Shown: positions 1 through 8,158, numbered from the stretch's first letter. The stretch: 23,615 nt of DNA from JBCCZC01 sp039188505 (GCA_039188505.1 JBCCZC010000032.1:1-23615); one strand, 5' to 3'. Numbers and translations are program-made. The notes: a model not told the origin generated them from the sequence alone.

Positions 1-563
1 AGCGGGCGCCGCTCACGCTCGCCGGTCTCACCGCTCTGGAAGTCCTCGCCGAGATCCTCGATCGGCCCCGGGTAACCGATGGCGACCATCGCCATGGGCG
101 TGAAGTGCTCCGGGACGCCGAACTGCTCGCTGACGGCGGCCCCGTCGAAGCCGCCCATCTGGTGGACCACCAGACCCAGTTCCACCCCCTGCAGGTGCAG
201 GTTCTCGGTCGCGGCGCCGGTGTCGTATTCACCCCAGCGGTTCGGCTTGCCGTTGCGCGAGAACTGCGAATTCGCGAGTACGGCAAGCAGGATCGGCGCG
301 CTGCGCGCCCACTCCTGGTTTTTCGGCGCGAGGATGGAGGCCGCGGCCTCCCAGCCTTCCGGGTCCTCGTTGCGGTCCCAGACGATGTAGCGCCAGGGCT
401 CATCACCGAAGCATGACGGCGCCCAGCGCGCCGCCTCGAGGAGCGTCAGCACGGTCTCGCGCTCAACGGGCTTAGCCGCATCCATGGCGCGTCCGCTCCA
501 GCGGCCGCGAATGACGGGGTGGATCGGGAGTTCGGTCGGCGCGGGGCGTCCGGCGCTGCTCAT
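1..563 (-). CDS. Nitroreductase family protein (3' end cut by window edge)
   Basis: This is an FMN-dependent nitroreductase-like oxidoreductase, expected to be cytoplasmic and to use NAD(P)H; the natural substrate cannot be read from sequence. The first 187 codons are present and open to base 1, so the C-terminus is missing. The N-terminal stretch RGRWSGRAM, then EAARWAPSCFGDEPWRYIV and the segment around WGEYDTGAATENLHLQ, are family hallmarks; the RWSxRAM and APSCFGDEPW parts normally contact FMN. ATG at 563-561 is preceded by a clear AAGGAGA ribosome binding site. The gene begins 53 bases after the oligopeptidase stop on the same strand, so it may be the last gene of a proC–peptidase–nitroreductase transcript. 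Family assignment is firm; the subfamily (TdsD-like) is an inference. Confidence 0.88.
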   Translation of the reverse strand, partial: MSSAGRPAPTELPIHPVIRGRWSGRAMDAAKPVERETVLTLLEAARWAPSCFGDEPWRYIVWDRNEDPEGWEAAASILAPKNQEWARSAPILLAVLANSQFSRNGKPNRWGEYDTGAATENLHLQGVELGLVVHQMGGFDGAAVSEQFGVPEHFTPMAMVAIGYPGPIEDLGEDFQSGETGERERRP

Positions 564-616
564 GGTCGGTCTCCTTGGGTGCTGTTCGTTAGGGCCGGGA
601 GCCAGGCGGGCCGCCG

Positions 617-2800
617 TCAGCCGGCCTGCTCGGCCAGCCAGACGAAGAACGCGTAACGCAGGGCCACGTCCTCATAGCGGCGATACCGACCGGACGCTCC
701 GCCGTGCCCGGATTCGAGGTCCGTATACAGGAGGAGATAGTTGTCGTCCGTCTTCTGATCGCGCAGCTTCGCCACCCACTTGGCGGGCTCCCAGTACTGC
801 ACCTGCGAATCATGCAGACCGGTCGTGACCAGCAGATGAGGATAATCCTGAGCGCTGACCTGGTCGTACGGCGAGTAGGAGAGCATGTACTCGTACTGCG
901 CCTTGATCTTCGGATTGCCCCACTCGTCGAACTCGCCGGTCGTCAGCGGAATCGACTCATCCAGCATGGTGGTGACCACGTCCACGAAGGGCACCGCGGC
1001 GACGACACCGTCGTAGAGCGACGGCTCGAGGTTGATGACCGCCCCCATGAGGAGCCCACCGGCGCTGCCGCCGTAGCCATAGACCCGCTCGCTGTCGCCG
1101 TAGCCGCGCTTGACGAGCCCCTTCGTGACGTCGATGAAATCGGTGAAGGTGTTCATCTTGTTGAACATCTTGCCGTCGTCGTACCACTGCCGGCCCAGCT
1201 CCTCGCCGCCACGGATGTGGGCCACGGCGTAGACGAAGCCCCGGTCGAGCAGGCTCAGCAGTGCGCTGGAGAAGCTCGGGTCCCGGGACGAACCGTAGGA
1301 GCCGTAACCGTAGACCAGCAGCGGCCGCGATCCATCGCTGTCGAAGGGCTTTCGGTAAACCAGGGAAACCGGGACGTCCGTGCCGTCGCGGGCGGTGACG
1401 GTGAATCGCTCGGAGGCATACTCCGCCGGATCGAAGCCGCCGAGCACGGGCTGGCGTTTCAGCAGCGTCCGCTCGCCGGTCTCGAGGTCGAGGTCGTAGG
1501 TCGTATCGGGCGTGGTCTGGGACTCATAGACGTAGCGGAGACGCGTGATGTCCGGTTCGCCATGGCTGCCGAGGTAGAGCACGGAGGCCTCCTCGTCGAA
1601 GGGCACCGTCGTGGGCTCGCTGCCATCGTACGGCAGCAGCCGGATTCGCCGGAGTCCTTCCACCCGCTCCTCGATAGCGAGGAAATCACGGAAGGCCGTG
1701 ACGTCGAGGATCGATGCGTTGTTCCGGTGCGCCAGCACCTCCTCCCAGGTTGACCGATCGGCGCGTGCCTCCAGCGTGGTCTCGAACAGGCTGCCGTTTG
1801 GCGCGTCGCGGTTGGTGAGCACGAAGAACCGGCCGTCGATGTCGTCCACGGCGTATTCGTGGCCGCGCTCGCGTTCGAGGAAGGCGATCGGTGCGGACTC
1901 CGGCTCGTCGGCCGGAATGAGCTGGACCTCGGTCGTCAGCGTCTGGCCGTGATACAGATAGATATAGTCACCGGACAGGCCGCGGTAGAGGAAGGTGAAG
2001 AAGGTCGGGTCCGTCTCCTCGTGGACGACGACGTCGTCGGCGACGTCCGTTCCGAGACGATGGCGCTTGACCAGGTACGGCAGCAGTGTCTCGGGATCGC
2101 GCTCGACGTAGAAGAGCGTCTGGCCATCAGCCGACCAGGCGATCGATCCCGACGTGTTCTCGATGACGTCTGGGAGGAACTCACCCGTTTCGAGATCCTT
2201 GATCCGGATCGTGTAGAGCCTGCGGCTGACCGTGTCCTCGGCGATGGCCATCAGCCGATGATCGTCGGACATCTGGTAGGTACCGAGGTTGTAGTAGTCA
2301 TGCCCTTCGGCGCGCTCGTTGCCGTCGATCAGCACCTCCTCGGGTCCGTCGGGACCGCCGCTTCGACGCACGACGAACTCGTACTCCTGGCCCTCCTCGT
2401 AGCGCTCGAGGTACCAGAAATCGCCCTTCTTGACGGGCACGGTCGATTCGTCCTTCGCCAGGCGACCGACCATCTCCTCGAACAGCGTCTCCCGCAGCGC
2501 GGTGGCCGGTTCGAGCACGTCGTCAAGGTAGGCATTCTCCGCTTCGAGGTAGCTGATCACCTCGGGATCGCTCCGGGTGTCGTCGCGCAACCAGTGGTAG
2601 GGGTCGGTCCGGAGGTTGCCGTGCTCGGCAAACTCGTGGGGTCGCGCCGGGGCGTCCGGCGGCGTCGGCAGGCCGGCGGCGGTCGTCATGGCCGTCTCCC
2701 CCACGGCCGCCGCTGTCTCGGTAGGCGGCGGTGTGTCTTCGGAGCTGCACGCAACCAGCAGCACGGCGAGGGGAATGTAGAGCGGGATACGATCATTCAT
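617..2800 (-). CDS. ptrB: Oligopeptidase B-like S9 serine peptidase with lipoprotein signal
   Basis: This is an S9A prolyl-oligopeptidase-family serine peptidase. Oligopeptidase B cleaves short peptides after basic residues. The 727-aa protein has the N-terminal propeller region followed by an alpha/beta hydrolase domain. The catalytic triad reads as Ser579 (GYGGSAGG), Asp664 (TGLHDSQV) and His699 (ESGHGG). The block VPFVDVVTTMLDESIPLTTG is typical of oligopeptidase B. Unlike cytosolic E. coli PtrB, it starts with a lipoprotein signal: a hydrophobic stretch ending LLVAC with Cys18, followed by Ser, which by the Lol +2 rule predicts the outer membrane. An acidic, proline- and alanine-rich linker (about residues 19-45) joins the lipid anchor to the enzyme. 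It lies 93 bases downstream of proC. Family is certain; arginine/lysine specificity is inferred from family similarity only. Confidence 0.92.
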   Translation of the reverse strand: MNDRIPLYIPLAVLLVACSSEDTPPPTETAAAVGETAMTTAAGLPTPPDAPARPHEFAEHGNLRTDPYHWLRDDTRSDPEVISYLEAENAYLDDVLEPATALRETLFEEMVGRLAKDESTVPVKKGDFWYLERYEEGQEYEFVVRRSGGPDGPEEVLIDGNERAEGHDYYNLGTYQMSDDHRLMAIAEDTVSRRLYTIRIKDLETGEFLPDVIENTSGSIAWSADGQTLFYVERDPETLLPYLVKRHRLGTDVADDVVVHEETDPTFFTFLYRGLSGDYIYLYHGQTLTTEVQLIPADEPESAPIAFLERERGHEYAVDDIDGRFFVLTNRDAPNGSLFETTLEARADRSTWEEVLAHRNNASILDVTAFRDFLAIEERVEGLRRIRLLPYDGSEPTTVPFDEEASVLYLGSHGEPDITRLRYVYESQTTPDTTYDLDLETGERTLLKRQPVLGGFDPAEYASERFTVTARDGTDVPVSLVYRKPFDSDGSRPLLVYGYGSYGSSRDPSFSSALLSLLDRGFVYAVAHIRGGEELGRQWYDDGKMFNKMNTFTDFIDVTKGLVKRGYGDSERVYGYGGSAGGLLMGAVINLEPSLYDGVVAAVPFVDVVTTMLDESIPLTTGEFDEWGNPKIKAQYEYMLSYSPYDQVSAQDYPHLLVTTGLHDSQVQYWEPAKWVAKLRDQKTDDNYLLLYTDLESGHGGASGRYRRYEDVALRYAFFVWLAEQAG

Positions 2801-2893
2801 GGGCGCAGCTATTCGGGGAAGCGGCCGCGCAGCATGGTAAATGCCGGCCCAAAGCGCAAGTCCCGACCGGCAGGGGTCGGTATCACCCGGGGC

Positions 2894-3703
2894 TCAGGCG
2901 AGTTCGCCCGCTCGACGCGCGGCCTCGACGACGGCCTGGATCAGGGTGACCCGTACGCCGCCCGCCTCCAGGGCCAGGAGTCCGTCGATCGTGCAGCCGG
3001 CTGGCGTGGTCACCGCATCCTTGAGCACCGCCGGATGGTCGCCGGTCTCCAGCACCATGCGGGCCGAGCCCAGCGCCGTCTGCGCTGCCAGCTCCGTGGC
3101 CACTTCGCGTGGCAGCCCGAGCTTGACACCCCCTTCGGCAAGGGATTCGAGGACCACATAGAGGAAGGCCGCGCCGCTCGCGCTCAGGGCAGTCACCGTG
3201 TCCATGTGCTTCTCCTCGAGAACGCGCGTGCGACCGATCGCGGAGAAGAGCTGCTTCGCATCGGCCAGGTGTCGCTCGTCCGCGTGCGCACCGGGGGACA
3301 GGACCGTCATGCCCGCCCCGACCAGGGCCGGTGTGTTGGGCATCGCCCGGATCACCGGCGTGGGACGCTCCAGGCGTGCCTCGATTTCCTGCGTGGAGAC
3401 GCTCGCGACGATGGAGAGCAGGAGCTGATCTGCCGTCAGTACGGGAGCGATCTCGTCGATGACTGCCAGCAGCGCCTGCGGCTTCACGGCCAGGAGCACC
3501 ATGCGAGCTCCCGCGACGGCGTCCCGGTTCTCCCTGAGCACCTCGACGTCCACCATGTCCTGCACGCGGATCACGCTGCTCGAGCGATGGACGGTCGCAA
3601 CCGCTCGCTCCGGCGCCACGACGCCCTGCTCCACGAGAGACTTGAGGAGAATGCCTCCGAGTTTGCCGGCGCCGATTACGGCGAGATCGCGAGTCATTGC
3701 CAT
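2894..3703 (-). CDS. proC: Pyrroline-5-carboxylate reductase
   Basis: ProC catalyses the last step of proline synthesis, reducing 1-pyrroline-5-carboxylate to proline with NAD(P)H in the cytoplasm. The 269-aa length matches the family. The Rossmann motif GAGKLG is at residues 11-16, the block AMPNTPALVGAG lies mid-protein, and the dimerisation domain ends with TTPAGCTIDG (232-241) and EAGGVRVTLIQAVVEA. Two signature blocks differ from the commonest form: SASGAAF at 174-180 instead of SGSGPAY, and TTPAGCT instead of TSPGGTT, so it belongs to a divergent ProC branch. ATG at 3703 follows CAGGGA; a second in-frame ATG at 3697 is a possible start. It leads the minus-strand group with the oligopeptidase. 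The usual YggS neighbour is absent. Confidence 0.93.
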   Translation of the reverse strand: MAMTRDLAVIGAGKLGGILLKSLVEQGVVAPERAVATVHRSSSVIRVQDMVDVEVLRENRDAVAGARMVLLAVKPQALLAVIDEIAPVLTADQLLLSIVASVSTQEIEARLERPTPVIRAMPNTPALVGAGMTVLSPGAHADERHLADAKQLFSAIGRTRVLEEKHMDTVTALSASGAAFLYVVLESLAEGGVKLGLPREVATELAAQTALGSARMVLETGDHPAVLKDAVTTPAGCTIDGLLALEAGGVRVTLIQAVVEAARRAGELA

Positions 3704-3843
3704 TTTGCTTGGGTTCCCTGGACGGGTCGGTGGAGGTCAGCTGCCTATTCTGACGCACGTATCGCCGACGCGCACCTCGGGCGTCCGTGGCCGCATCGGA
3801 CCGGGTCGAAGCCCCCCTAGCACCAATGGCACACGGGGGTGGT

Positions 3844-3863
3844 GTGTTACTGTGGTATAACAC
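3844..3863 (+). promoter_or_regulatory. Extended -10 promoter overlapped by an inverted repeat
   Basis: A TGG-TATAAC element (TATAAC at 3856-3861, TG at 3853-3854) fits an extended -10 and has no recognisable -35, as such promoters allow. It is covered by the inverted repeat GTGTTA-N8-TAACAC (3844-3849 and 3858-3863), which looks like a repressor operator. It lies 35 bases before the lipoprotein start codon. The rest of 3704-3843, between the divergent proC and lipoprotein genes, shows no other clear signal; a proC promoter was not identified. Confidence 0.5.
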
Positions 3864-3897
3864 CCAATAACCTCATCGTCTTTTCACGGGAGAATCC

Positions 3898-5610
3898 ATG
3901 AGAAACCCCTTCGCTCGAGCGACCCTGGGCGTGCTGGCCGGCATCGCATTGACGGCCTGCAGCCAGGAAGCCGAAGAGACCTACACCGGCGATCCCGAGC
4001 GGATGTCGACGCTCGTTCAGCTGATCCCCGCCGAGACGCCTTACCTCGCGGCAAACCTCGAACCCATGCCAGCGGACGTCACCGACCGATTCTGGTCCGC
4101 CATGGAGCCGTTCCTCGAGATCGGCCAGGAGGAACTCACCAACACCGTCGCGCGCCTCGAGCAGCGCACGGATCTGGACGCCGGCGAGCGCGTCATCGTC
4201 AGCATGCTGCAGGAGCTCGACGGCAAGCTGAGCCGCGATGGCCTCGAGGCACTGGGTCTGGCCGCCGAGCATTTCGCGATCTACGGTGATGGTGCGCTCC
4301 CGGTGCTGCGCATGGGCATCAGCGACCGCGCCGCGCTCGAGGCCGCGATCGACCGCGTGCAGGTCAGCGCCGGCGCCAATGCCGCCCCCCAGGAAGAGGC
4401 GGGGCGGACCTGGTGGCGGATCGCCGACGGGACCGAGCCGGACGATCCGATCGGCATCGTCGGCATCCTCGACGATCATGTGGTGTTCGGTCTCGCGCCG
4501 AATGGCGAAGAGGACGCCGTCCGCCAACGCCTGCTGGGTCTGACGCCACCGGAAGCCCACGCACTCTCTCGCATCCAGACGGCCAACCTGTCCTATGAGC
4601 TGCTGCCCTACGGTACGGCCCTGATCGACCCGGTTGCCCTGTTCGACGCCGTCGTCGATCTCGGCGAGCGCCTCGGCAAGCCGGCCATGCTCGACCTGTC
4701 GGACGCCTGCCGGGCGGACTACCGCCGCCTCGCCGGCGCCGTGCCGGAGATCGTGAGTGGCTACACCGCGCTCGACGCGCGAGAGATCGAGCAGCGGACC
4801 GTCGTTGCCCTGAGTTCGGATCTCATCCCGGGCGTGCAGGGCATCGCCGCGGCGATGCGTGGGCTGCTCCAGGAGGATCAGGGCGCGATGTACGCCGCCT
4901 TCGGCGTTGATGTCATGCGGTTCCGGAGCTTCGCCCAGGAGCGCGTGGCCGCCCTCCGGGCCGAACCGCTGCAGTGCGAGAAGTTTGCCGAACAGATGGC
5001 GATGCTCGACGAGGCGGAACTGCAGCTCAACAATCCGCTGCCGCCCTTCGTCGGGAACCTGCGGGGCGTTCGTATGGTCCTCGAGGACATCGAAGTCGGC
5101 CCCGGGGGAACGCCGATCGGCGGACAGGGCCTGTTTGCCGTGATGATCGACAACCCGCAGCTTGTCGTCGGCATGGGCCAGGCCTTCGTGCCCGAGATCG
5201 CCGAGATGGGCCTCGTCCCGGACGGCGAGCCGCGGCAGGTGCCGGAATCACTGCTGGCCAACTCCGGCCTCGCGGACGTCCACGCGGCGATGATGACGCA
5301 CGGCATCGCCTTCTCCGTCGGCGCCGGCATGGAGGCCGAGCTCACGGAATTTCTCGATGCGCCGCTCCCGCCCAAGGGCACCGCGCCGCTCTTCGCTGTG
5401 AGCTACGACGTCAAGGCCATGGCGCAGCTCCAGCAGCGGGGCATGGATGCGGCGACCAGCGCCTACAGCAAGCCGGCGACGAACGCCCAGCTCGAGCAGC
5501 GCCTTGACGCCGCGGCGGCGCACTACTATGACCTCTTCGAGCGCGTTCGCGTCACGGGGGAAGTGACGGATCGGGGTATCGAGATCCTGTCCAGCACGTC
5601 GCTCAACTGA
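3898..5610 (+). CDS. Putative outer-membrane lipoprotein, unknown function
   Basis: I do not recognise this 570-aa protein beyond its export signal. Residues 1-21 form a lipoprotein signal with lipobox LTAC (Cys21); Ser at +2 predicts outer membrane sorting. The mature protein begins with an acidic stretch (EAEET) and then a phrase around PAETPYLAANLEPMP that recalls large lipoproteins of the DUF3352 type, but I would not assign that family. It has mixed alpha/beta character, no further membrane segment and no visible catalytic motif. Residues from about 75 to 105 look helical and charged. ATG at 3898 follows CGGGAGAATCC, a good ribosome binding site. The gene is expressed from its own promoter, and a weak terminator follows. 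The next gene on the same strand is also an envelope protein, so a shared role is possible but not shown. Confidence 0.85.
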   Translation: MRNPFARATLGVLAGIALTACSQEAEETYTGDPERMSTLVQLIPAETPYLAANLEPMPADVTDRFWSAMEPFLEIGQEELTNTVARLEQRTDLDAGERVIVSMLQELDGKLSRDGLEALGLAAEHFAIYGDGALPVLRMGISDRAALEAAIDRVQVSAGANAAPQEEAGRTWWRIADGTEPDDPIGIVGILDDHVVFGLAPNGEEDAVRQRLLGLTPPEAHALSRIQTANLSYELLPYGTALIDPVALFDAVVDLGERLGKPAMLDLSDACRADYRRLAGAVPEIVSGYTALDAREIEQRTVVALSSDLIPGVQGIAAAMRGLLQEDQGAMYAAFGVDVMRFRSFAQERVAALRAEPLQCEKFAEQMAMLDEAELQLNNPLPPFVGNLRGVRMVLEDIEVGPGGTPIGGQGLFAVMIDNPQLVVGMGQAFVPEIAEMGLVPDGEPRQVPESLLANSGLADVHAAMMTHGIAFSVGAGMEAELTEFLDAPLPPKGTAPLFAVSYDVKAMAQLQQRGMDAATSAYSKPATNAQLEQRLDAAAAHYYDLFERVRVTGEVTDRGIEILSSTSLN

Positions 5611-5655
5611 CCCGACCGCGCCGCGACCGGCGGGCTCGACCACTAGCGTCGGGCT

Positions 5656-5674
5656 CGCCTTTCGCGGCGTTTTT
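5656..5674 (+). terminator. Possible weak rho-independent terminator
   Basis: A short stem CGCC/GGCG (5656-5659 with 5666-5669, loop TTTCGC) is followed directly by TTTTT (5670-5674), 45 bases after the lipoprotein stop. The stem is only 4 bp, so termination efficiency is doubtful. Confidence 0.35.
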
Positions 5675-5712
5675 CGTGATCCCTGACGCTTTCGGCGCTC
5701 CGTCCGCCCCGG

Positions 5713-5718
5713 TACACT
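5713..5718 (+). promoter_or_regulatory. Possible -10 box (TACACT)
   Basis: TACACT, preceded by GG, has a good -10 match and lies 54 bases before the TTG start of the membrane protein gene. No -35 at normal spacing is convincing (best is TTTCGG at 5690-5695). If it is used, transcription would begin just before the hairpin at 5732-5752. Confidence 0.35.
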
Positions 5719-5731
5719 CCGTGATCACGAG

Positions 5732-5752
5732 GTCTCCCGGCTTCCGGGAGAC
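5732..5752 (+). promoter_or_regulatory. Perfect 9-bp hairpin in the presumed 5' leader
   Basis: GTCTCCCGG-CTT-CCGGGAGAC is a perfect 9-bp stem with a 3-base loop. There is no T run after it, so it is not a standard terminator. It lies 8 bases before the GAGGA ribosome binding site (5761-5765) of the next gene and could stabilise the message or affect translation. Confidence 0.5.
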
Positions 5753-5772
5753 TCTGGCACGAGGACTGGCTC

Positions 5773-7092
5773 TTGCTCATCGGACTGCGCAGATTCATCA
5801 CGCGACGGGGCCTTGGGGGGCTCCTCGGCAAGCTGTTCATCGGGAGCATCATCGTCGCCGTGACCGCAGTGTTCGGCGCGAAATGGCATATCGAGAGCAA
5901 GACGCGCCAGCTCCTCGACGATGCGGCGGCCCAGGTCTCGCTCTTCGGGACGCTTTCCTACGGCAAGGTCACCGCAAGCTTGGGCGGTGCCATCAAGGTC
6001 ACCAACTTCTCGTTCCGCCCCTCCAGTCAGATGGGCGGCGACATATCGCCGGTGATCGCAGACCTCATCGCCGTCGATTTCGGCTCGTTCATCGACATGG
6101 TCCGGGCGGGTCAGGATGTCCCTCGAACGATGGACATCAGTATCGAAGGCGTCCTGGTCGATTTCGGGTCCGCGGGCCAGATGGTGTCCGGTAATCCCGC
6201 CGAGGCCCTGGCCTGCGGTGACATTCAGCGCTTCGAGGTGGTCGACCTCGTCGATATGGGTTTTCCGAACCCGCGTACGGACATGCGTCTGAGTTACGAG
6301 ATCTTCCCCTCGGCGGAGAAGTTCTCCATGCGGACAGAAATCTCGACGGCCGGCGCTGCGAGCACGGCGATCACGGCCGATCTCATGGTCCCGGGCCTGT
6401 ACCAGGCGCTCCGCAGCAAGAATCCTCTGGGCATCGGCAGCACGAGGGCCGAGCGAATCACGATCACCAGCGACGCGGCCCGCTTCAATCAGGCGCGCAA
6501 TCGCCTGTGCGCAGGCAAGCTGGCGAGCACCGAAGAGGAAGCGGTCGAGGCCAACGTCGAGGCGTTCGTGGCGATGGTCGCTACCCTCGGTTGGATGCCT
6601 GACGCGGGCGCAATCGATCAGTATCGGTCTTTCGTCCGGGGCGACGGCACTTGGAAGTTCGTGGCGGCGCCGGAGATCGCCGTCGACCTTGCGACGCTCG
6701 ACCGGGTCGATGACGTCAACTGGCTGGCCGAGCGCTTCGATCTTCGCGCCGCTGTTGGCGCGGGTGAGCCGCAGCGGGTGACCTTCGAGAAGCTCGGCCG
6801 CGTGATCGTTGGCGCGGACGGCACGGTTCGGCCCGTCGACGACACCGTCAGCGTGGCCCAGTGGGTCGATGTGCCGCTGGCCGACATCGGGGGCTACGTC
6901 GGTCGTGATCTGACGCTCGCCACGCGGTCTGGAAAGCGCTATATCGGTCGGATCATCGACGTCAACGCCAGCGAGGTCGTGATTCGAGCGCAGCTCCCTG
7001 GCGGCGTGGCCACGGTGCCCCTGGCCTTGACGCAGATTCGCGCCGCGCGCAGCTACGAGATCGTTCGCACCAACGCCCAGCAGCAGGAATAG
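5773..7092 (+). CDS. Membrane-anchored periplasmic protein with C-terminal Sm/SH3-like domain, unknown function
   Basis: This 439-aa protein starts at TTG (5773), with GAGGA seven bases upstream; no nearby ATG exists. Residues 1-20 are rich in Arg/Lys, and about 21-38 form one transmembrane segment, so the positive-inside rule places the rest in the periplasm. Residues 45-90 (SYGKVTASLGGAIKVTNFSF) are beta-rich and loosely recall AsmA-like or intermembrane transport proteins, which is weak evidence. The C-terminal 65 residues, around VGRDLTLATRSGKRYIGRII followed by VPLALTQI, have the strand pattern of a small SH3-like/Sm barrel (hydrophobic strand, basic turn, GR..G). I do not know a family name. 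It follows the 570-aa lipoprotein on the same strand but seems to have its own promoter and leader hairpin. It ends convergent with gpsA. Confidence 0.82.
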   Translation: MLIGLRRFITRRGLGGLLGKLFIGSIIVAVTAVFGAKWHIESKTRQLLDDAAAQVSLFGTLSYGKVTASLGGAIKVTNFSFRPSSQMGGDISPVIADLIAVDFGSFIDMVRAGQDVPRTMDISIEGVLVDFGSAGQMVSGNPAEALACGDIQRFEVVDLVDMGFPNPRTDMRLSYEIFPSAEKFSMRTEISTAGAASTAITADLMVPGLYQALRSKNPLGIGSTRAERITITSDAARFNQARNRLCAGKLASTEEEAVEANVEAFVAMVATLGWMPDAGAIDQYRSFVRGDGTWKFVAAPEIAVDLATLDRVDDVNWLAERFDLRAAVGAGEPQRVTFEKLGRVIVGADGTVRPVDDTVSVAQWVDVPLADIGGYVGRDLTLATRSGKRYIGRIIDVNASEVVIRAQLPGGVATVPLALTQIRAARSYEIVRTNAQQQE

Positions 7093-7095
7093 TGC

Positions 7096-7115
7096 CCGCC
7101 GCCCCGGGGCGGTGG
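7096..7115. terminator. GC-rich inverted repeat between convergent genes
   Basis: The core CCGCCCC/GGGGCGG (7099-7112) is a perfect palindrome, extended by a G·T pair and two C-G pairs to 7096-7115. It lies 3 bases after the plus-strand membrane protein stop and 36 bases beyond the gpsA stop. No T tract follows on either strand, so it may act as a factor-assisted terminator or a 3'-end stabiliser. Confidence 0.4.
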
Positions 7116-7151
7116 TTCCCGCGGATTCGCTGGTTTGCGTGAGGCGAGTGG

Positions 7152-8144
7152 CTAGTGCTCGGCCTTCGGCTCGCGGGCCATGAGCATGCGGGCCCCCGCC
7201 TCCGGCGTCAGCTTGCCTTCGAGTACGGTGGCCATGCACTCGGCAATCGGGAGTTCAACGCCGTGCTGACGGCCCAGGCGAACGGTCTCCCGCGTTGCGC
7301 TGATGCCTTCCACGACCTGCCCGATCTCCTCCAACGCCTGCTCGATGCTGGCCCCGCGCCCAAGGGCCAGGCCGAAGCGTCGGTTCCGCGACAGATCGCC
7401 GGTACAGGTCAGCACGAGATCCCCGAGGCCGGATAGCCCGATCAGCGTCTCGCGCCGCGCGCCGACAGGCTCGGCCAGGCGCAGGATCTCGGCGAGCCCG
7501 CGCGTGATGAGTGCGGCCCGGCTGTTGTCGCCCGTGCCCATGCCGTCGCAGATGCCGGTAGCGATTGCGAGGACGTTCTTCACCGCGCCACCGAGCTCGG
7601 CGCCAACGATATCGAGCGAGGAGTAGGCGCGGAAGCTGCCCCCGTGGAACGCCTCGACGACGCGACCCGCAAAGGCCTCGGTGGTCGCCGCGGCGACAAC
7701 GAGCGTTGGCAGATCCAGCGCGACCTCACGGGCGAAACTCGGCCCCGTGAGTACGGCAAGGGCGCGCTCCGGGCCCAGCTTTTCGCGGGCGACTTCGTGG
7801 AGGAAGCGCCCCGAACCCGGCTCGAATCCCTTGGACGCCCAGACCACACCCTCACCCAGCTTCGGGCCGATGGCGTCGATGGTGTCCGCGAACGCGTGGG
7901 AGGGAGTGGCCGCGACGACGAGATCGACGTCGGTCACGGCGCTCATCAGGTCCGGCTCGACCTCGAGGCCGTCCGGAAAACCGATATCGGGCAGGTAACG
8001 GGCGTTCTCCCGCTCCCGGCCCATCGTCTCGAGCGCCGCTGTATCGCGGCCCCAGAGACGGACGTCACAGCCGTTGCGCGCAAGCTGCATGGCCAGCGCC
8101 GTGCCCCAGGACCCGGCACCGAGCATGCAGACCTTGCGACGCAA
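7152..8144 (-). CDS. gpsA: NAD(P)-dependent glycerol-3-phosphate dehydrogenase
   Basis: GpsA reduces dihydroxyacetone phosphate to sn-glycerol-3-phosphate, the backbone for phospholipid synthesis, in the cytoplasm. The 330-aa protein has the N-terminal dinucleotide motif LGAGSWGTALA (GAGSWG at 9-14), the ASKGFEPG block (Lys105), TGPSFA at 133-138 and GGAVKNVLAIATG with the expected catalytic Lys189, then GDNSRAALITRGLAE. The start is TTG at 8144; family members begin a few residues before the Rossmann motif, which fits this codon and not the internal ATG at residue 7. It begins 14 bases after the secB stop with only a weak ribosome binding site (GGGGCGA), so translation is probably coupled to secB. 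The secB–gpsA order is the gammaproteobacterial one. Confidence 0.96.
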   Translation of the reverse strand: MRRKVCMLGAGSWGTALAMQLARNGCDVRLWGRDTAALETMGRERENARYLPDIGFPDGLEVEPDLMSAVTDVDLVVAATPSHAFADTIDAIGPKLGEGVVWASKGFEPGSGRFLHEVAREKLGPERALAVLTGPSFAREVALDLPTLVVAAATTEAFAGRVVEAFHGGSFRAYSSLDIVGAELGGAVKNVLAIATGICDGMGTGDNSRAALITRGLAEILRLAEPVGARRETLIGLSGLGDLVLTCTGDLSRNRRFGLALGRGASIEQALEEIGQVVEGISATRETVRLGRQHGVELPIAECMATVLEGKLTPEAGARMLMAREPKAEH

Positions 8145-8158
8145 CGATTCGCCCCGCG

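Noticed and set aside
2863..2880. CCGACC/GGTCGG hairpin after proC as a terminator
   Set aside because: The stem is only 6 bp with no T run, and the peptidase gene on the same strand follows closely.
1859..3820. Long plus-strand open frame (653 aa) across the peptidase and proC genes
   Set aside because: It is antisense to two well-recognised genes; in high-GC DNA such frames are common, and it has no domain, signal peptide or ribosome binding site.
5725..7239. Minus-strand open frame (504 aa) opposite the membrane protein
   Set aside because: The product is Arg/Asp/His-rich without structure, whereas the plus strand gives a ribosome binding site and a clear membrane segment.
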